A stretch of 64,000 bases of DNA from Marchantia polymorpha subsp. ruderalis (Eukaryota > Streptophyta > Marchantiopsida > Marchantiales > Marchantiaceae), in the NCBI GenBank assembly GCA_037833965.1, contig AP031351.1, positions 3,484,501 through 3,548,500 on the forward strand, given 5' to 3'. Positions 12,801 through 25,900 of the stretch are shown piece after piece. The number at the start of each line of letters is the position of its first letter. Within the stretch, counting starts at the first letter, position 1. The notes under the pieces are model-generated. The model saw only the letters and a list, made by a program, of their open reading frames with translations. It ran no database searches and was not told the origin of the DNA. The translations under genes were made by a program, and so were the position numbers.

Positions 12801-15000
12801 AATGTTCATCATCACACCCAAAACGAACAACTCTGACTGGGGATGTTATACGAATTTCTCTTTGCTCTTTCCTGCAATTTCATGGCTTTTTTAATTAATC
12901 TTGCTCGAGATTACTTAGTGAACAATAATTTTGTTTGGAAGTTTGTTGAGCAGAGAACGTATTATATAAGTCCACATACACTCTTCACTAAGGCAGTAGT
13001 GATCACCTCTATTTATTTATAAGGCCTGCGCTTTCAATTTTCATCCCCAAATGCCAGATTTGAAATAACGAATGAACTAATACTTTGATTATACCATGTA
13101 CAAGTAACTTTCTGATTGTAGTTTAGGCTACTCAGTATGGGTTAGGTCTCGGTCACTATAGGCACTTTTCGCTTTGGCAAAAAATACCCTTAGATTGACA
13201 TGGAAAACGAATTTAATTTAATCTAATAAATCTGTTTCATAATATAAGACAAAGTACAACTCAACCGATAAACCAGCTGTGCTTATTATATAGATGCTGA
13301 AAGGTTATTTTAAATAAAAACAGTATATTAGGTATGCTTGGTTGTAACCCTTTTCACATCTATATCCTTGTCCAAAATAAAATTCGAAGCAGTTTCCGAC
13401 AAGGAATAATTTACGTAAAGTAGACATGGGCGTACTCTTATCTGCACAAATCTCAAGATACAAAACAGAAGATAAGAACTTTACTCAGAAACTCGTATCA
13501 ACATGAGTTTCCGAATAAACATGTGACCCTTCTGATTCAATTCTTAGAAGTTCTTATAAATTGTAAGAATGACTTGAAGAATGATGAACGCAGGAAATAC
13601 AGCAAATACAAAAAGTATTCTCAGCAGAATCCTCACAAGCTCCCCTTCTGTTGTTTGAGATTGAAGCCGCCTCAGTAGCCCCACAACTTATTAGGAATCA
13701 TCCAGATTGGCACCGTCAGGGCTGTCAAACTCAAAGATACATTGCCGTCTGTCTTCTCTTTTGGAAAGAAAGACAGGCTTCAGCTAATGAGTTGATAGCA
13801 GAGATGTGGGCACGCTTCAAGTCTAAAAACGTTTTTTCCTTGTGCTTCTAACATACATAGAGACAGGGAGGTTTAGGAACTGTATTGGATTAAAACTTTT
13901 ACTTTATCACTAAAAAGCGAATGGTGAGCTTCCTAGTTCCGAACAATTTTGTTATCGCCAGATTATAGTGTCTATCTTCCTTATGTCTGACCATCGACTG
14001 TAAAAGACCTTGAATTGTAGATTGATCTAACAATCAAAGTCATTACACACAACTATTTACACGGTTTTATGACTTTATGAGTAGATCGTCTACGCAAGAA
14101 GACATACATGGTACATTTTATCTTTGGTGTTCATTTTGAGAGATGAGTAATAAGAAAAATATTTTCGAGCCAGCTAGTAGAGTTTGTTGCAATGTGTTGT
14201 TGAAAAGTTAGAAGTAAACATACCATTACGAGAGAGGGAACCTTGCGGTAGAGAAAGTCGTGGCGCTTTGATCATTGGATACGATCATATTGTGCCAACA
14301 AATTTCCAAAGCTGGTGTGAATGCAAGTCATATTTTGCAATCTCCGGTAGACAGATTTACCTGTACAAGAAGAAGAAGAAGAAGAACACTTGAAATGGGA
14401 AGGTTGTCTTTTTGTAACAGGAGTGAGTCTTGCGATTTACGAGATGGTTTCAGAAACTCAGAGTCTTCGGACGTGGGTCGGTCCATTCGGGTGGCCTATG
14501 GCCCTCGTGTAGTCTAATCTGGAGGACTTATGCATGAACTTTTTGTGCATTCAGTTAAAACTTGAAGTAAAATCTGATACAATAAAGGGAGGCAAGATTC
14601 CTGCCGGTGGATAAAATGATTTCAAGGTTCTTTCTCGACCCATTGATGAATCGAACCGCTGACAGGAACTGGCTGCAACTCATGTAACCGGCCTTTGTAT
14701 TCTCTTGAATGGATGACTTATGAGAAAGATCTGGTGTTGGGATTCCGTCAGATCCTTTTTGCGATATTACTTGGCCCCACCTTTCTCTTAAAAAATTGGG
14801 ATTCAGTCATCAGCCCAAAAAGAGCCAAAAAATGTCTTTTTTTTTGTTTTCTACGTCAGTGTTTTGCTTTAACTTGAAAGCCATCAGGCTCAAACTATAA
14901 ATATGGAAGATACGGGAAGGGTTTGAATCTCCATGTACTTTACCGTCTCATTTTTATCTACTTCGGGCCTCTCGCGCCTCTTATTCGATTGAACGTGTCT
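6813..15000. other. Gene-poor AT-rich intergenic region
   Basis: Mostly AT-rich sequence with only short open frames. Somewhat more balanced composition occurs around 8.6-9.0 kb (purine-rich plus strand), 10.0-10.5 kb, 11.9-12.2 kb and 12.5-12.9 kb. The minus-strand frame 11,959-12,159 and the plus-strand frame 13,651-13,851 have non-random-looking residues but no family I can name; they could be decayed retroelement pieces. No RNA gene was recognised. Confidence 0.4.
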
Positions 15001-15785
15001 GCATCGAAGCTGATGTCCGGTATTAAACCCATCCCTCCGTACATCATACGACCCCAGCGATGTGTTCCGTTGTGAAGCGAGTCACATCGCCTTGAGTTTA
15101 TTCGTCCTGCAAGTGAAAGAAACAACCTTAAACTTCAAATTGGCGAGCACGCCGACATGCCGAAAAATCTTTTGCGACGAGAACTTTATCTGAACGGGAG
15201 ATGAGTTCCAAGGCCCGATCACGTAGGTAATCTGGATTGTTGTCCGCTCCCCCCCATAGGTTCAAGGCTCTCTTGCTCGACATGCCTCCTCCTCCTCCAT
15301 CGTCCATCGTCCATCGTCCGAAACTTCGGTTTCTTCGACGGGCGTGAACTCCATCGTTTTCAAATCCATGGACTTACTTTTCCTCGACCTGCATTTCTAC
15401 TTTTCCCCGAACCCTGCCGCTTCCGCTTTACAAAAGAATGCCCGTTCTGCGCGCACTCGGTGATCGGCGAGACGGACGAAATGGGCGGAGCCCCAATGCG
15501 TTGCAAGAGAGGAAGAGGAGGAGGAGGAGGAGTGGGGTCCATCTTCGTTTCTGGGGCATTGGGAAGCATCTGGACTTTGGCACTTGGCATCGAGTCGAGC
15601 AGACCAGAAGCGCCAGCGGCAGTGGCAGCGGCAGGTGGGCGTGTCCCATTCGGCCATTGACGAAATTTTTGAAATCACTGGAACGCTCAGATTCAAGATG
15701 TCGACCAGTACACGTTAGATTTTTGTACCAGACGTGCTGTACACGATACACTGGCACGGACGTATTTTGTACGATATATATGTGA
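15001..15785. other. GC-richer segment with GGA and CATCGTC simple repeats
   Basis: Composition shifts toward GC, with three CATCGTC heptamers at about 15,298-15,320 and a GGA run near 15,510-15,532. The repeats generate overlapping open frames on both strands (15,360-15,785), none resembling a known protein. This may be the upstream region of an unrecognised gene. I see no supporting exon structure. Confidence 0.3.
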
Positions 15786-18700
15786 TCTTTAAATACAATA
15801 CATCGAACGGATATGGTAGAGGTACAAGCAGGGGTCCATTGAACTATACATATTGTTGGGAGAGGGGCCGAGTAAATAGGAAGAAGATATGAGGTCCAAA
15901 GGGTAACATAGTCTAGCCCCCGAAATTATCACCTTATTTTTTATTCATGTAATTATTCAAACTGTTATATATATATATAGATTTTAAGGTAAAATAATTT
16001 TACAAACATAAATAGCATTATATAAATCATGATTATATTGGATTGATCTCCTCAAGTAACTCCATATATATTGATAGTAAAATCATTCCGTGATCAAAAG
16101 GGTTTCAGAGGGGAAAAAAATAATCGACTTTAGATAAAGTTTGTTGGTGATTGTAAATTATCATATTATAGAAGGGCTCATCTTTCTGGTTGAAAGATTA
16201 AAATGCAACATTGATGTATAGCAGAAGATTTCTTGTTTGCTGTGGAGTATATACCGAAAATTTTTATTTATCTAATTTTTCAATATATTTTTCGTTTCTA
16301 GATTTTAAATCTTTCAATCATTCAACAAAATTGCGAATGAAATGATCTTTTACTATTTTTTCATTAAGAAATGAATAGACCAGAATGTAAAATTCTTAAT
16401 ATACATTTATCTTATTATGGGTTTGAGCTAAGTACGATCTGTGTACCAAAATTCGTAGAATTCAAGTCTATTTAACTTTTTCAGATTATTAAATGTTTTT
16501 TCATTTGATACCGATTAATTATGGTCTTCTTATTGGTATTATGCATAGACCAGAATCCTCAGCATAAGTTTTTGTAAGCTATTGGAACTATGTTCTTTTA
16601 ACGGTACTATGTTCAAGTAACTCAGAGAAGTCTATGGGACAATAATTCATTTTCTCTATGAACGCAACCATTACCTATCAGTCTACATGAATCTCAATAT
16701 TTAACTGAGAAAATTCAATCGAAACGTGAATTCGCTCGACATAATTATCCAATCGCCCTGCTCAAGATAAATTTAATACAGATTCCAACATTTAGAAGGG
16801 GAGAGAACGAGATCTCAACTTTTGGTCCCATCTAGAATTATCCGGTTATCATTACCGAAAAATTTGATTTGATCTCTTTTTTGCATGCTTTCTAACGGTT
16901 TTTTACTGTTTCCTGTTAAAGGTTTATCGGGATGTATATTCATCATCACACAATATGAAATCGATATATTATGATAAACTCTTATGATAAAAATTCAAAG
17001 AATTCGATGTAGACTGGACCGAGGTCCAATAATGCTGAGATCTAGATTGCTCAAAAAGCTTCGGTACAGCTTAGAATTGTTCAGTTTTTATAAAAATATA
17101 CAATTAATTAGTTTTCATACTTAATTTTTAGGCGTTTGGTGTCTCGGTGACTCAAAATTTTCCTTAGAGATTTTTTCTTCCCCGGTGTATACTGTCCACA
17201 AATATTCTTATTACTCTCTCAATCTGGGTGGATGAATCATGAATGCACTGTTTCATTGCATTACGAGTTTACTACACGGAAATTATATTATGAATAAGTA
17301 TTGTCGCATCACGGACTTAAATTTCAGGCCGCGACCACTGTTGTGGTCGGCAGTGAGAGTGTTGGTGGTCAAAGAAGCTTGGTTAGAATTGGAAGCTTTG
17401 ATGACGAAAGTTGATTATTGAACATAAGAATCTTGAGAATCATCGTCTACCGAGCAATCTGTTTGAGGATTTTCTGGCGCGTGCGACCGGAGATATCAAA
17501 ACTTCACAAGAAGAGAAGAGCTGAGGATGCGGACGACGGGGAGCCAATAAGGGACAGACTGCTCATGGATGAGAATAATGTCCCTCGTGAGAAGTTCCGG
17601 AGATTTTATATGCAACTTTCTAGGCTTTATGGAAGTTTAGAAGGCACCTGTTCCCACTTAATGCATACATTTATCTCGCTTAGCTTCTCTTTCTCCAACT
17701 GGGGGATGCATAATGGCAGGAAGGGACATATATCCCTTCCTTAAAGAAGGCTTCGTTTGTTTGGAGCGAAACGGGGGGACTGGGACGGCCTTCGCTAAGT
17801 CCGAGGATAAGCCACTTGAAATACGTGGGAATCTAGATGTTCGCCTTAAAGCATGGACTCTCGCCTAATCTGAAGAACATCTTCTTTACCGTTATGGCTG
17901 GAAGGAACATCTTGCAGCGAATTAATTAATACCAGTACGTACGTAGTGGGCGTTAGGGTTTTTGCTCACTAACTTACAGTACTGGGGCCAAGTCAACTAC
18001 TGTACTGTACTGCAAGAAGTCATTGAGAGGGGAACATTTTCAAGCCAAGCGTGCTAATGCTGAAAATCATTTCGTTTCTCGTCTACGATTTGGAATGGAT
18101 GCCCGCCCGATGCCATGGTTCATGTATCTGCCGTCCGTCCGGAGTCCGGATGGATGCTTGTGCATGATTTTCTTCATGAATCTGGAGTATGGACTGGACT
18201 GCAGATGCAATGGCATCCGAGGCGCCCGCCCATGCGCAATCGGATAGGAGATCGGTCGTGGAGTGTACGGTCCTGTCTTTTCGTGGGCATGTACAGGCAG
18301 GCAAGAAGACGCTGCGATGAGCTTCCTGGATTGGTTTCATTCGTCTTCACACGGAGACCGGAATCCGCAGTACGGCGCTTCTGCCTGGTCGTCTCGGTGG
18401 ACCTTGCCGCACTGACCCGCAGACCAGGGTCTCTGTTTTCAGGCATGCGCTTCGTTGCATTCCTTGACATGGCGCTCAGAAATGTGGATTTTGTCTTCCC
18501 CCGAAGATGAACACTGCCTCACCAGTCTCGCGAATTTCGCGGCTCCAAAGACAAAGCTTCGAGAGGGACACAAAGATTAAGCTTCCAATTAAGGAGAAGC
18601 TTTACAGTTTCGGCCGCGCCTAATTGGAGTTTCTTGGGGGCAGAGTCACCTCTGCGTAGATTGCTGGCTCTGTCTCTACACGGGACCGAGCGGGTCGGGA

Positions 18701-19900
18701 TTGGTTGAGATTTCGAATTGCACACGTGAAACGAGTGGAATAACGGAGTGATTGATTCATGTAATGATTAATAACCGGTGCTGATCGATGGCCCGAAACG
18801 TGAAACAGAAGAGGAAGAAATTGTCTTACCAGGCTCTCGTTCATGCCATTACCAGCCATGTACTAGCTATGAAACGATCTTCCTGCGTAATTCTTACAAC
18901 AAAGAGCGATGATGAAAGGCTGAACAGAATTGCAAGCTCGTTTGAGTTGATGACCAACCTTGTCCCAGTTCGGCCTGTTTGTAAATTCTGCCATCTCCGG
19001 TTAATCAGATTTTCCGCACGGATCAGACGTTTCATGGAGAGCTGGGAGAAAAATATAGAGACGCAAGCATTCCGTAAGATCAATGGACTCGGTTGCCAAA
19101 ATCATTGTATTTTCGAATTGATATAAAACTTCATACCGTAAATCGTCAGCCGACAGAGACTAGGACCTGATCCAGAGATCTCATGGATCAGAACAGACAA
19201 ATAGGGGAAACCAGATCAGAAGATCCTGCTCAATCCTACCGAGGCCGAACTGATGTTGACTGTTGTCATTAGGACTTCTGTCTGAGATGAGTCAAACACA
19301 GAAGTATTGATGGATGGACGGATTGAGCGATTGAAGCATTGCCTGACGAAGAATCTTCCCCGATGATACACTGGGAGGAAGGAAGTCCGGAGAATTGATA
19401 CATAAGAGAGGCTGCAGCAACACTCGCACGGTGAACGGTCGGGTTTTCGTCTTGTTGAAATCTCCCTTACACGTATGGTGCATTACGAGTACTGTGCAGC
19501 ACACTTCGGTCTTTGTTGAATCGGAGGAACGGAAGGAAATTTGTGAAACGCGTTGTTATTAACTCTAGCTGCATGTAAGGAAGGCAACGCGACATAAGGG
19601 ATGTTGGCTCGATCAAATGGCTGCCGTAAACAGGGCAGCTAAAAAGATCATGGAAGAAGAAAGACAAGATTGGAGACCGGACCTCAGGGCCAGTATGCTG
19701 CAGAGGCATGTTTGTGAATTAAAATTTTTTTTAATTTACAATTCTAGGAACGAATGGGCTTTTACGAAAGTTATTAGGTTGCCCACAAATCAATCAGGGC
19801 AACGAAAGTGAACGCAACCCGAACGGCAGGATATGCTTAAGTGCTTGCGAGTTTGAACAAACAGTGGGAACAAGGAGAGCGCTAATCGATATACTTACGT
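15786..19900. other. Intergenic region, no supported gene
   Basis: 15.8-17.3 kb is AT-rich, including a short AT dinucleotide run near 15,967. 17.3-19.9 kb is more balanced and holds several unrelated 70-130-codon frames on both strands (plus 17,418-17,744, plus 18,115-18,510, plus 18,788-19,126). The last is very basic. None has a domain, splice context or homologue that I recognise, so they are not called as genes. Confidence 0.35.
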
Positions 19901-19937
19901 GAGCAAGGTAAAGGGCACGAGTAGCAACGTGTCCGAG

Positions 19938-22900
19938 TCAAGTGGGAAGTGACGGGGGGGCGGTGTTGGAATTGAGAGGACTCCTGGTGGAGGCGCGGGT
20001 ACGTTTGAGATCCGCCGCAAAACTGCCCATTCTGCTGCTTAGTTTGGACGCGCTACGAAAGTTCCCTTCACCAGAGCTGAGAATGACACTTGCACGTTGT
20101 AGCCTATGAAGCTCGGCGTTGATTTCCTGCACATTGTTGTCATGAATATACCAAGTCTCTTGTATCCGCTCCCGGTTTCTCTTGATGGCAGCGAATTTGG
20201 CATTCTCAGTAATTACTTTCCTCGTATGCTCTTCGTTTTTCAACTTCTCGTCCTCCTGCGTATCGTGCAGTATTCGACAACGATCTATGATCAGCACTTG
20301 ACAGACTTCAACAGACTGACGTCAGGGAACGTTAGTCAGCCATCCAAAGATGTACTCTGGAGTCTGTAACTCACAGACCTCCAATGTCCCTGTGAGGGTT
20401 GCTGCACCATTTACGTGCACTTTCCGTTGGGTCGGTTGGATGCTCTGATATTACATCACATGGTTGGTTGCTGACTCTCTACCCTTTCCTCTCCATAGTT
20501 TTGTGCCCTTGCATTGGTCAGGTGTGTTGTTGTGGGTGTCAGTTAGGCTCAGCTCAGAGTAGGCGGAACGCGGAGTGGGGTTGGAGGGATAGTGATCTTC
20601 TAGTCAGGGAAAAGGTTGGAATCGAAAAGCAACCAAAACAAGTAAAGAATGGTTACTCATCACAGGGTGCTGAGCCAAACCTGAAACTTTTGGCGATCCA
20701 TGAAATGTGTGGCGACAGGACGGGAGTCGGGCCCCCCTTGTCTCCGATCTGCATGGGATACTATCTATCAAAAAATCCCACTGCTCGTGCACTTGCAAAA
20801 GGCAGGCAGGCAGGCAGATAAGAGACCTTGAGAAAAGGGTTCCAAGTACGTCAACGTTGTCTTGCACTTGGGTCGTTTTTTTACACCACTGTATATTTCC
20901 GAGGGAGTGAGGACCCACCTCATGGGGACAGGGCTCATTTGAAGTTGGCTGATGATGAATTTACTACTCTGCCTACTCTCTTGGACCGGCATGGGGCATG
21001 GAACGCTTCCCCAAAGTCCCAACAGAGTTGCCTGCCTATCGAAGAAAAGGAACGGGAAAAGGAACTGTGTGATGATTGGGTTCTGGACAGCCGAAGGCGA
21101 GCAGGCAGACAATGAGCCACAGAGCACGGGTAACACGACCGTGTTCTGCTGCTAGTACTTAGGGTGAAAATCCGATTGACTTTGCTGTTTTGACTGTTGG
21201 GAGTGACTTTGACTGTTTTGGAGTACAGGCTGCTGCTACTGCAACTGCTGCACAGAAGCGTACCAAACCACGTAATCGGGAAAAGACAATGAGCTTCACG
21301 AGAGGTACTGTGCTGTACTGTAAGAATCAGGCATAGCCAGAGATAGAGTCGAGAAACTAGTCTGCTCTTGGACGCACCCTTCTTTCAGAGCTGACCTTAG
21401 GGAGGAGGGGTAGATATGAGATACCGGGAGTGGGAACAGAATCTGAGGACAACGAGATCCACGAATCATCTGCTCTCGGTCGATTGGGCGAATGGGGTCA
21501 GTTACTGACTGTGCTGTATCCTAGATTTTGATGGGAAAAGGTGAAGGCCAGAAACGCAGACATGGCGGAGTCGGAAAACAAAGAAGCTGCAGTATTTCGC
21601 TAGCCGATAAGTTATCTGACTTCAATCTAAGGTGAGCATAGGATTCGGTTAGAATACTGTACAATTATGTACTGTACGATGCTCTAAAACAAGGGAGCTT
21701 CTCCTTTTACGAAACCGTAGTATACATCTCTGACCATCATCTCTGACTTTCTTTCTCATCTGAAGCGACCCGCAGTGCCATAGAAAAGACATGACCATGC
21801 AGAACACCCAGAGATAGGGATGGAGAACTTACCCAAGAGTCGATTGTAAGTGTGTGCGCATCATGGGATGCTTGGATGGCACCAATTAGCCCGTCTTTAT
21901 CTTTCAGCAACTGCAGCTCCAACCGCCCAGACCTTTGCCGTTAGTCTTCACTAAGAATTGATTGCTCTCTCGTGGAAATCTAAGCTCCGAAAGAGTTAGA
22001 CAAGGTTAGGTTTCTTCCAGTAGTTCCTGTCAGCTAGGTCTACCCAAGTGAAAGTAATATCATGCACGCTGAAGTGCAATAATGGAGATAGCAGGGTTGC
22101 ACAAAAGCTTCTGTAGGATACATGGAATTGGAAAATCTTGTAACGTAAGCTGGACAGTACAGTGCAAGACTAAAGTTCATCATCAGCAAGCAATCGGTGA
22201 TGAACCAAAAGAAACGTCCAGGAGCTGGTTTCTGACAGTTGTAGAGTATTATATCTCGATACTGTACAGTGCATCGAGCACAGGAGCCGAAACGGATGAA
22301 TCGTTGAGCGGAAATCATTAATAGTACTATCTCAAAGCACCTCAAAGTCTATAATAACAAAGGAAGTGCATAATCATTCGGTTCGCCTGTTCGTGGCTTC
22401 CGTCTTTCGGAGTCGGTCGAATCGGAAGAATTTTTGACAATCGAAGATTTCACTCAGCTCTCTTGCAATTCATTCCAACTTACGTGTCACTTTGTAAGGG
22501 CGGCCAGGAACGAAAAATCAGATATTGGAGCTCTACAAATGTGTCCAAGATACGTTCCATGTGCCACTTGATATGCTCCAAGCCTGAGATAGAGAGGTAT
22601 TAAATCTTAAAGAAAGTTTAGAGGGAACCGGCTACCCTTTCTGCAGGAGCAGATATACAGGACAAGTTGACAGCTTGTCATGCTCGCCCTGAAATTGATT
22701 ATACAGGTCCAGTGGATCTCATGACCACTCGCACCAAAGGTAACGGAGTCAAAGTAACACCGAATTGGAAGGGTGAGTGAGTCGTCTGATCATGCACTAT
22801 CCACAGAGGTTTTGCAGGCCACCATGTCTTGTGATTCACACGTAAATCAGTTTGTAAAGATGGTCTTTTGCTATATTTGTATGCAGCAAGTTTCCAATAG

Positions 22901-25900
22901 GTATGAAGGGAAGTTGAGATTATTAGGACTCCTACCATGCGAGCCTCGTCGGATTCCACCTCCTCATCCATATCAGTGAGGATATACTTTTCCAGCAGTG
23001 ACGCAGCTTGCATGAGAATAGTCTCTGCGGCCTTATTCTCGGCATTTCTTAGCACCCCGAAAGTACTCAGGAGTTAAAGAACTTAAATCCACAAAATTAT
23101 CTTAGTCATGCAAGTTTTGACTGTAATACAAGATCAACGTGTTTACAAGTTCCCACGATATAAAATTCGAGTACTATTCCCTATATTCTGTTGACACATT
23201 GCGCTTTTTTTGAGTTCCCCACTTACATGCCATATCTTTAGTGGTTGAGGTTAGTATGGGCAAGGAGGCTACTCTGGGAAAGGATATTAATTGGCGTAGT
23301 GCTGCTTGTTGACATCAATCATAGCGTAGAATACTTCCTCAAATTGCATCCACAGGTTCTGGTCAGACAGTTGGACACACACGTTACTTGTCATCCAATT
23401 GAAGTTCAACGGTAAACGTAAATGGTTGACAATCCTCTAAATTGTTCGTATTTGAGTTATGAAAAATCGTAGTTGAAGTCTCAATTTTTAGTTCACAAAG
23501 TATCACCTGAACTTCATCGAAGCACACGACTTCAAGTTCCATAAGTTGATACTTCATTACATTATTCTCCGTCAAAAGCGACTTAAGTTTCTCTTCTCCA
23601 GTAGAACGATCCTCAAATGCTTCTTGAATTGTCTGCAGAAAATGATACATATGCAGGAAACTGATTATACAAGGATACCCATTCCAATATAACCGATTCA
23701 CCTGGGGGTTATCTACTTAAGATATAAGGTCACAGCATATTGGTTCGGTGGTAAGAAAGGATCAGAAAACTCTACAAGCGCAGGATTCTATGCTTTTTCA
23801 TTTTGCAAGTATTTCGACGGGAAGCAACAGCATAAAATGGGGAAACAGTGTCATGCGGGAAACGATGGTGCGTGTGTGCACCTTCTTCTTCAGCTCCTCA
23901 AAACTGTTAACAATTGCCCTGCTCTCGTCATCTTTTTTTCCAACATCCTCTTTCATAGCTGCCTGCCAAAGTTTGATTTCCTCTTGCTGTTTGTAATACA
24001 GGCCGATAATGGTAGTCTTCAGCTCCGCCGTAGAAGTTCGGTGAATCTCCTTGTACCTGTTACGATAACCGCCCATCATATTTTCTTGTCTGGCAGCTCC
24101 GATTAGGGCAGCTTTTGTGAAAGATCGGATATGATAACTAGCCCACGAAACGTTTCTGCCTTCTTTGTTTTGGTTCTGGGGAGCTGTCGTTTAACGAACT
24201 ACTCGGCCTACCACACTCGGTTGACTACAGTTGACTCGGCCTACTCGACAATTTAACTTGCAATAGCTTGAATGAACCCTTATCTGTACTAATATTGGTT
24301 ACGTATGTGATCTGCTATTTCCACCCTCGATAACGTCCGCAGCAGTTTCGTAAGTGATATCCCCCACACTAACACATTAACTAAGCACACAAGCTTGTGT
24401 GATCAACTTCCTAGCGCTTGGCTTCCTAGGAAAAAGGAAGGCGTAGAAATTTCTGTGGAAATAACCAGACCAGTCAGACTAGCGGATTGTGGCCAAAGAA
24501 CAAAAAACGAAATAATATGAATACAAATATGGACGTTTGACGCTGCCACGGGAGATGCTATCCGGGGCCAGTGACCATCAACTACAGCTGAACCGCAAGC
24601 ATCACTCTGCCATCACACGATTCGGCGGCCTCATCGGCATGTACCGAGGAGCAGGTTTCTGCCTGTAATCCGCGCGAGTTGGACTGTACTTTGCATAGTT
24701 ATCGAGTTCAAGGGTTAAAAGGCAGATTCGTACTCATCAAGAGCTTCAAGAAGAGTCGGAACTTCCATTAGTCTGGTGTGTTCAGGATCCTCCTCCAGCA
24801 TGCGCTCAAAAAGTCCATCTAGTCCAACCAAGTTCGCTTTCTGGACAGTTTATGCAGTGCAGTAGAAGACAAGCAGGTTCAGTTACTCCACCACGATTTG
24901 ATCCAGAAGAAAGAATCTAGGCGAGGCGTTAGTGTACACAAAAAATACCAATCTACATCGATTCGCTGCAAAACGAGTTTAATTTGTACACCTACATGAG
25001 TAGCATATCAATATAAAAAGAAGGAGCTAAGACACAGATGTTTTACGACTAGCAGGTCGTCCCAGGCGTTGAGGATATTCTGAGCTCTTTGTTTTAATGG
25101 GCATTTGAACGGGTCCTCTTGGTCGTCCGGATTGCCCAACAAAACAAAGTCCTCTGCGTGCTCACCTCCCTCAACACGAATATGTTCCAACATCTGAGAG
25201 AATCAGATCGAAAGCAATGACAGTTTAGGTAGTACTAATTAAAAAGTTCAAATTTGTGTGAGGTAGAGTTTCGGGGCATTCGGGCGCATCGAGCTCAAAT
25301 AATGCGAAGAGAGGAAAATATATATGCTGTACGCGACAGCGGCAGAAAAGAAGGTTTCGTGGTTGAGAACTCAGCGAGATTGATCCTCTCAATCTCTGTG
25401 ATGGTTCAGACTTACACCTTACAGAGTTCTCTTTCAGCTCTTTTGGCTAGACGATTCTTGATGTCAATCTCTTCCTAAAGTTCAACATTAATTTTCTCAC
25501 TCTCTCTGATTGTTCAGATCTTCACCTTGTACAGTTCTGTTTCAGCTCTTTTGGCTAGACGATTCTTGATATCAATCTCTTCCTGAAGTTCTTTCTCCTT
25601 CAGCTCTTGCAGCTCATCCTGATAATCGTCCTTGGCTTGTTCTATCTACACTCATTCCGGTTGTCAATGCAGTGTCGTCATGTCAAGTAAGAGAAGAGCA
25701 CAAGAACTCAAGGTTAGAGTAGTTATTCAATCCTACTGCAATTTCCCCGAAGATGGCAGCATAGTATGAGTGAAACACAATCTATCATGTTTCAGCTCCG
25801 TAACAGTTGTCCTAGTCTGAAGTGCCTGAAGTGTCACATATGGAGGCGGACGTTCTTTTAAATTTGTCATCAATGAGTTTGAACATAATATTTCTGAACA

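Noticed and set aside
14590-14700. Possible tRNA (T-loop-like GGTTCGATTC on the minus strand)
   Set aside because: No matching D-arm, anticodon stem or acceptor stem could be assembled around it.
20399-21155. Several overlapping 60-140-codon frames on both strands
   Set aside because: They fall inside the last intron of DRC3, contain a GGCA microsatellite near 20,801-20,817 and show no domain.
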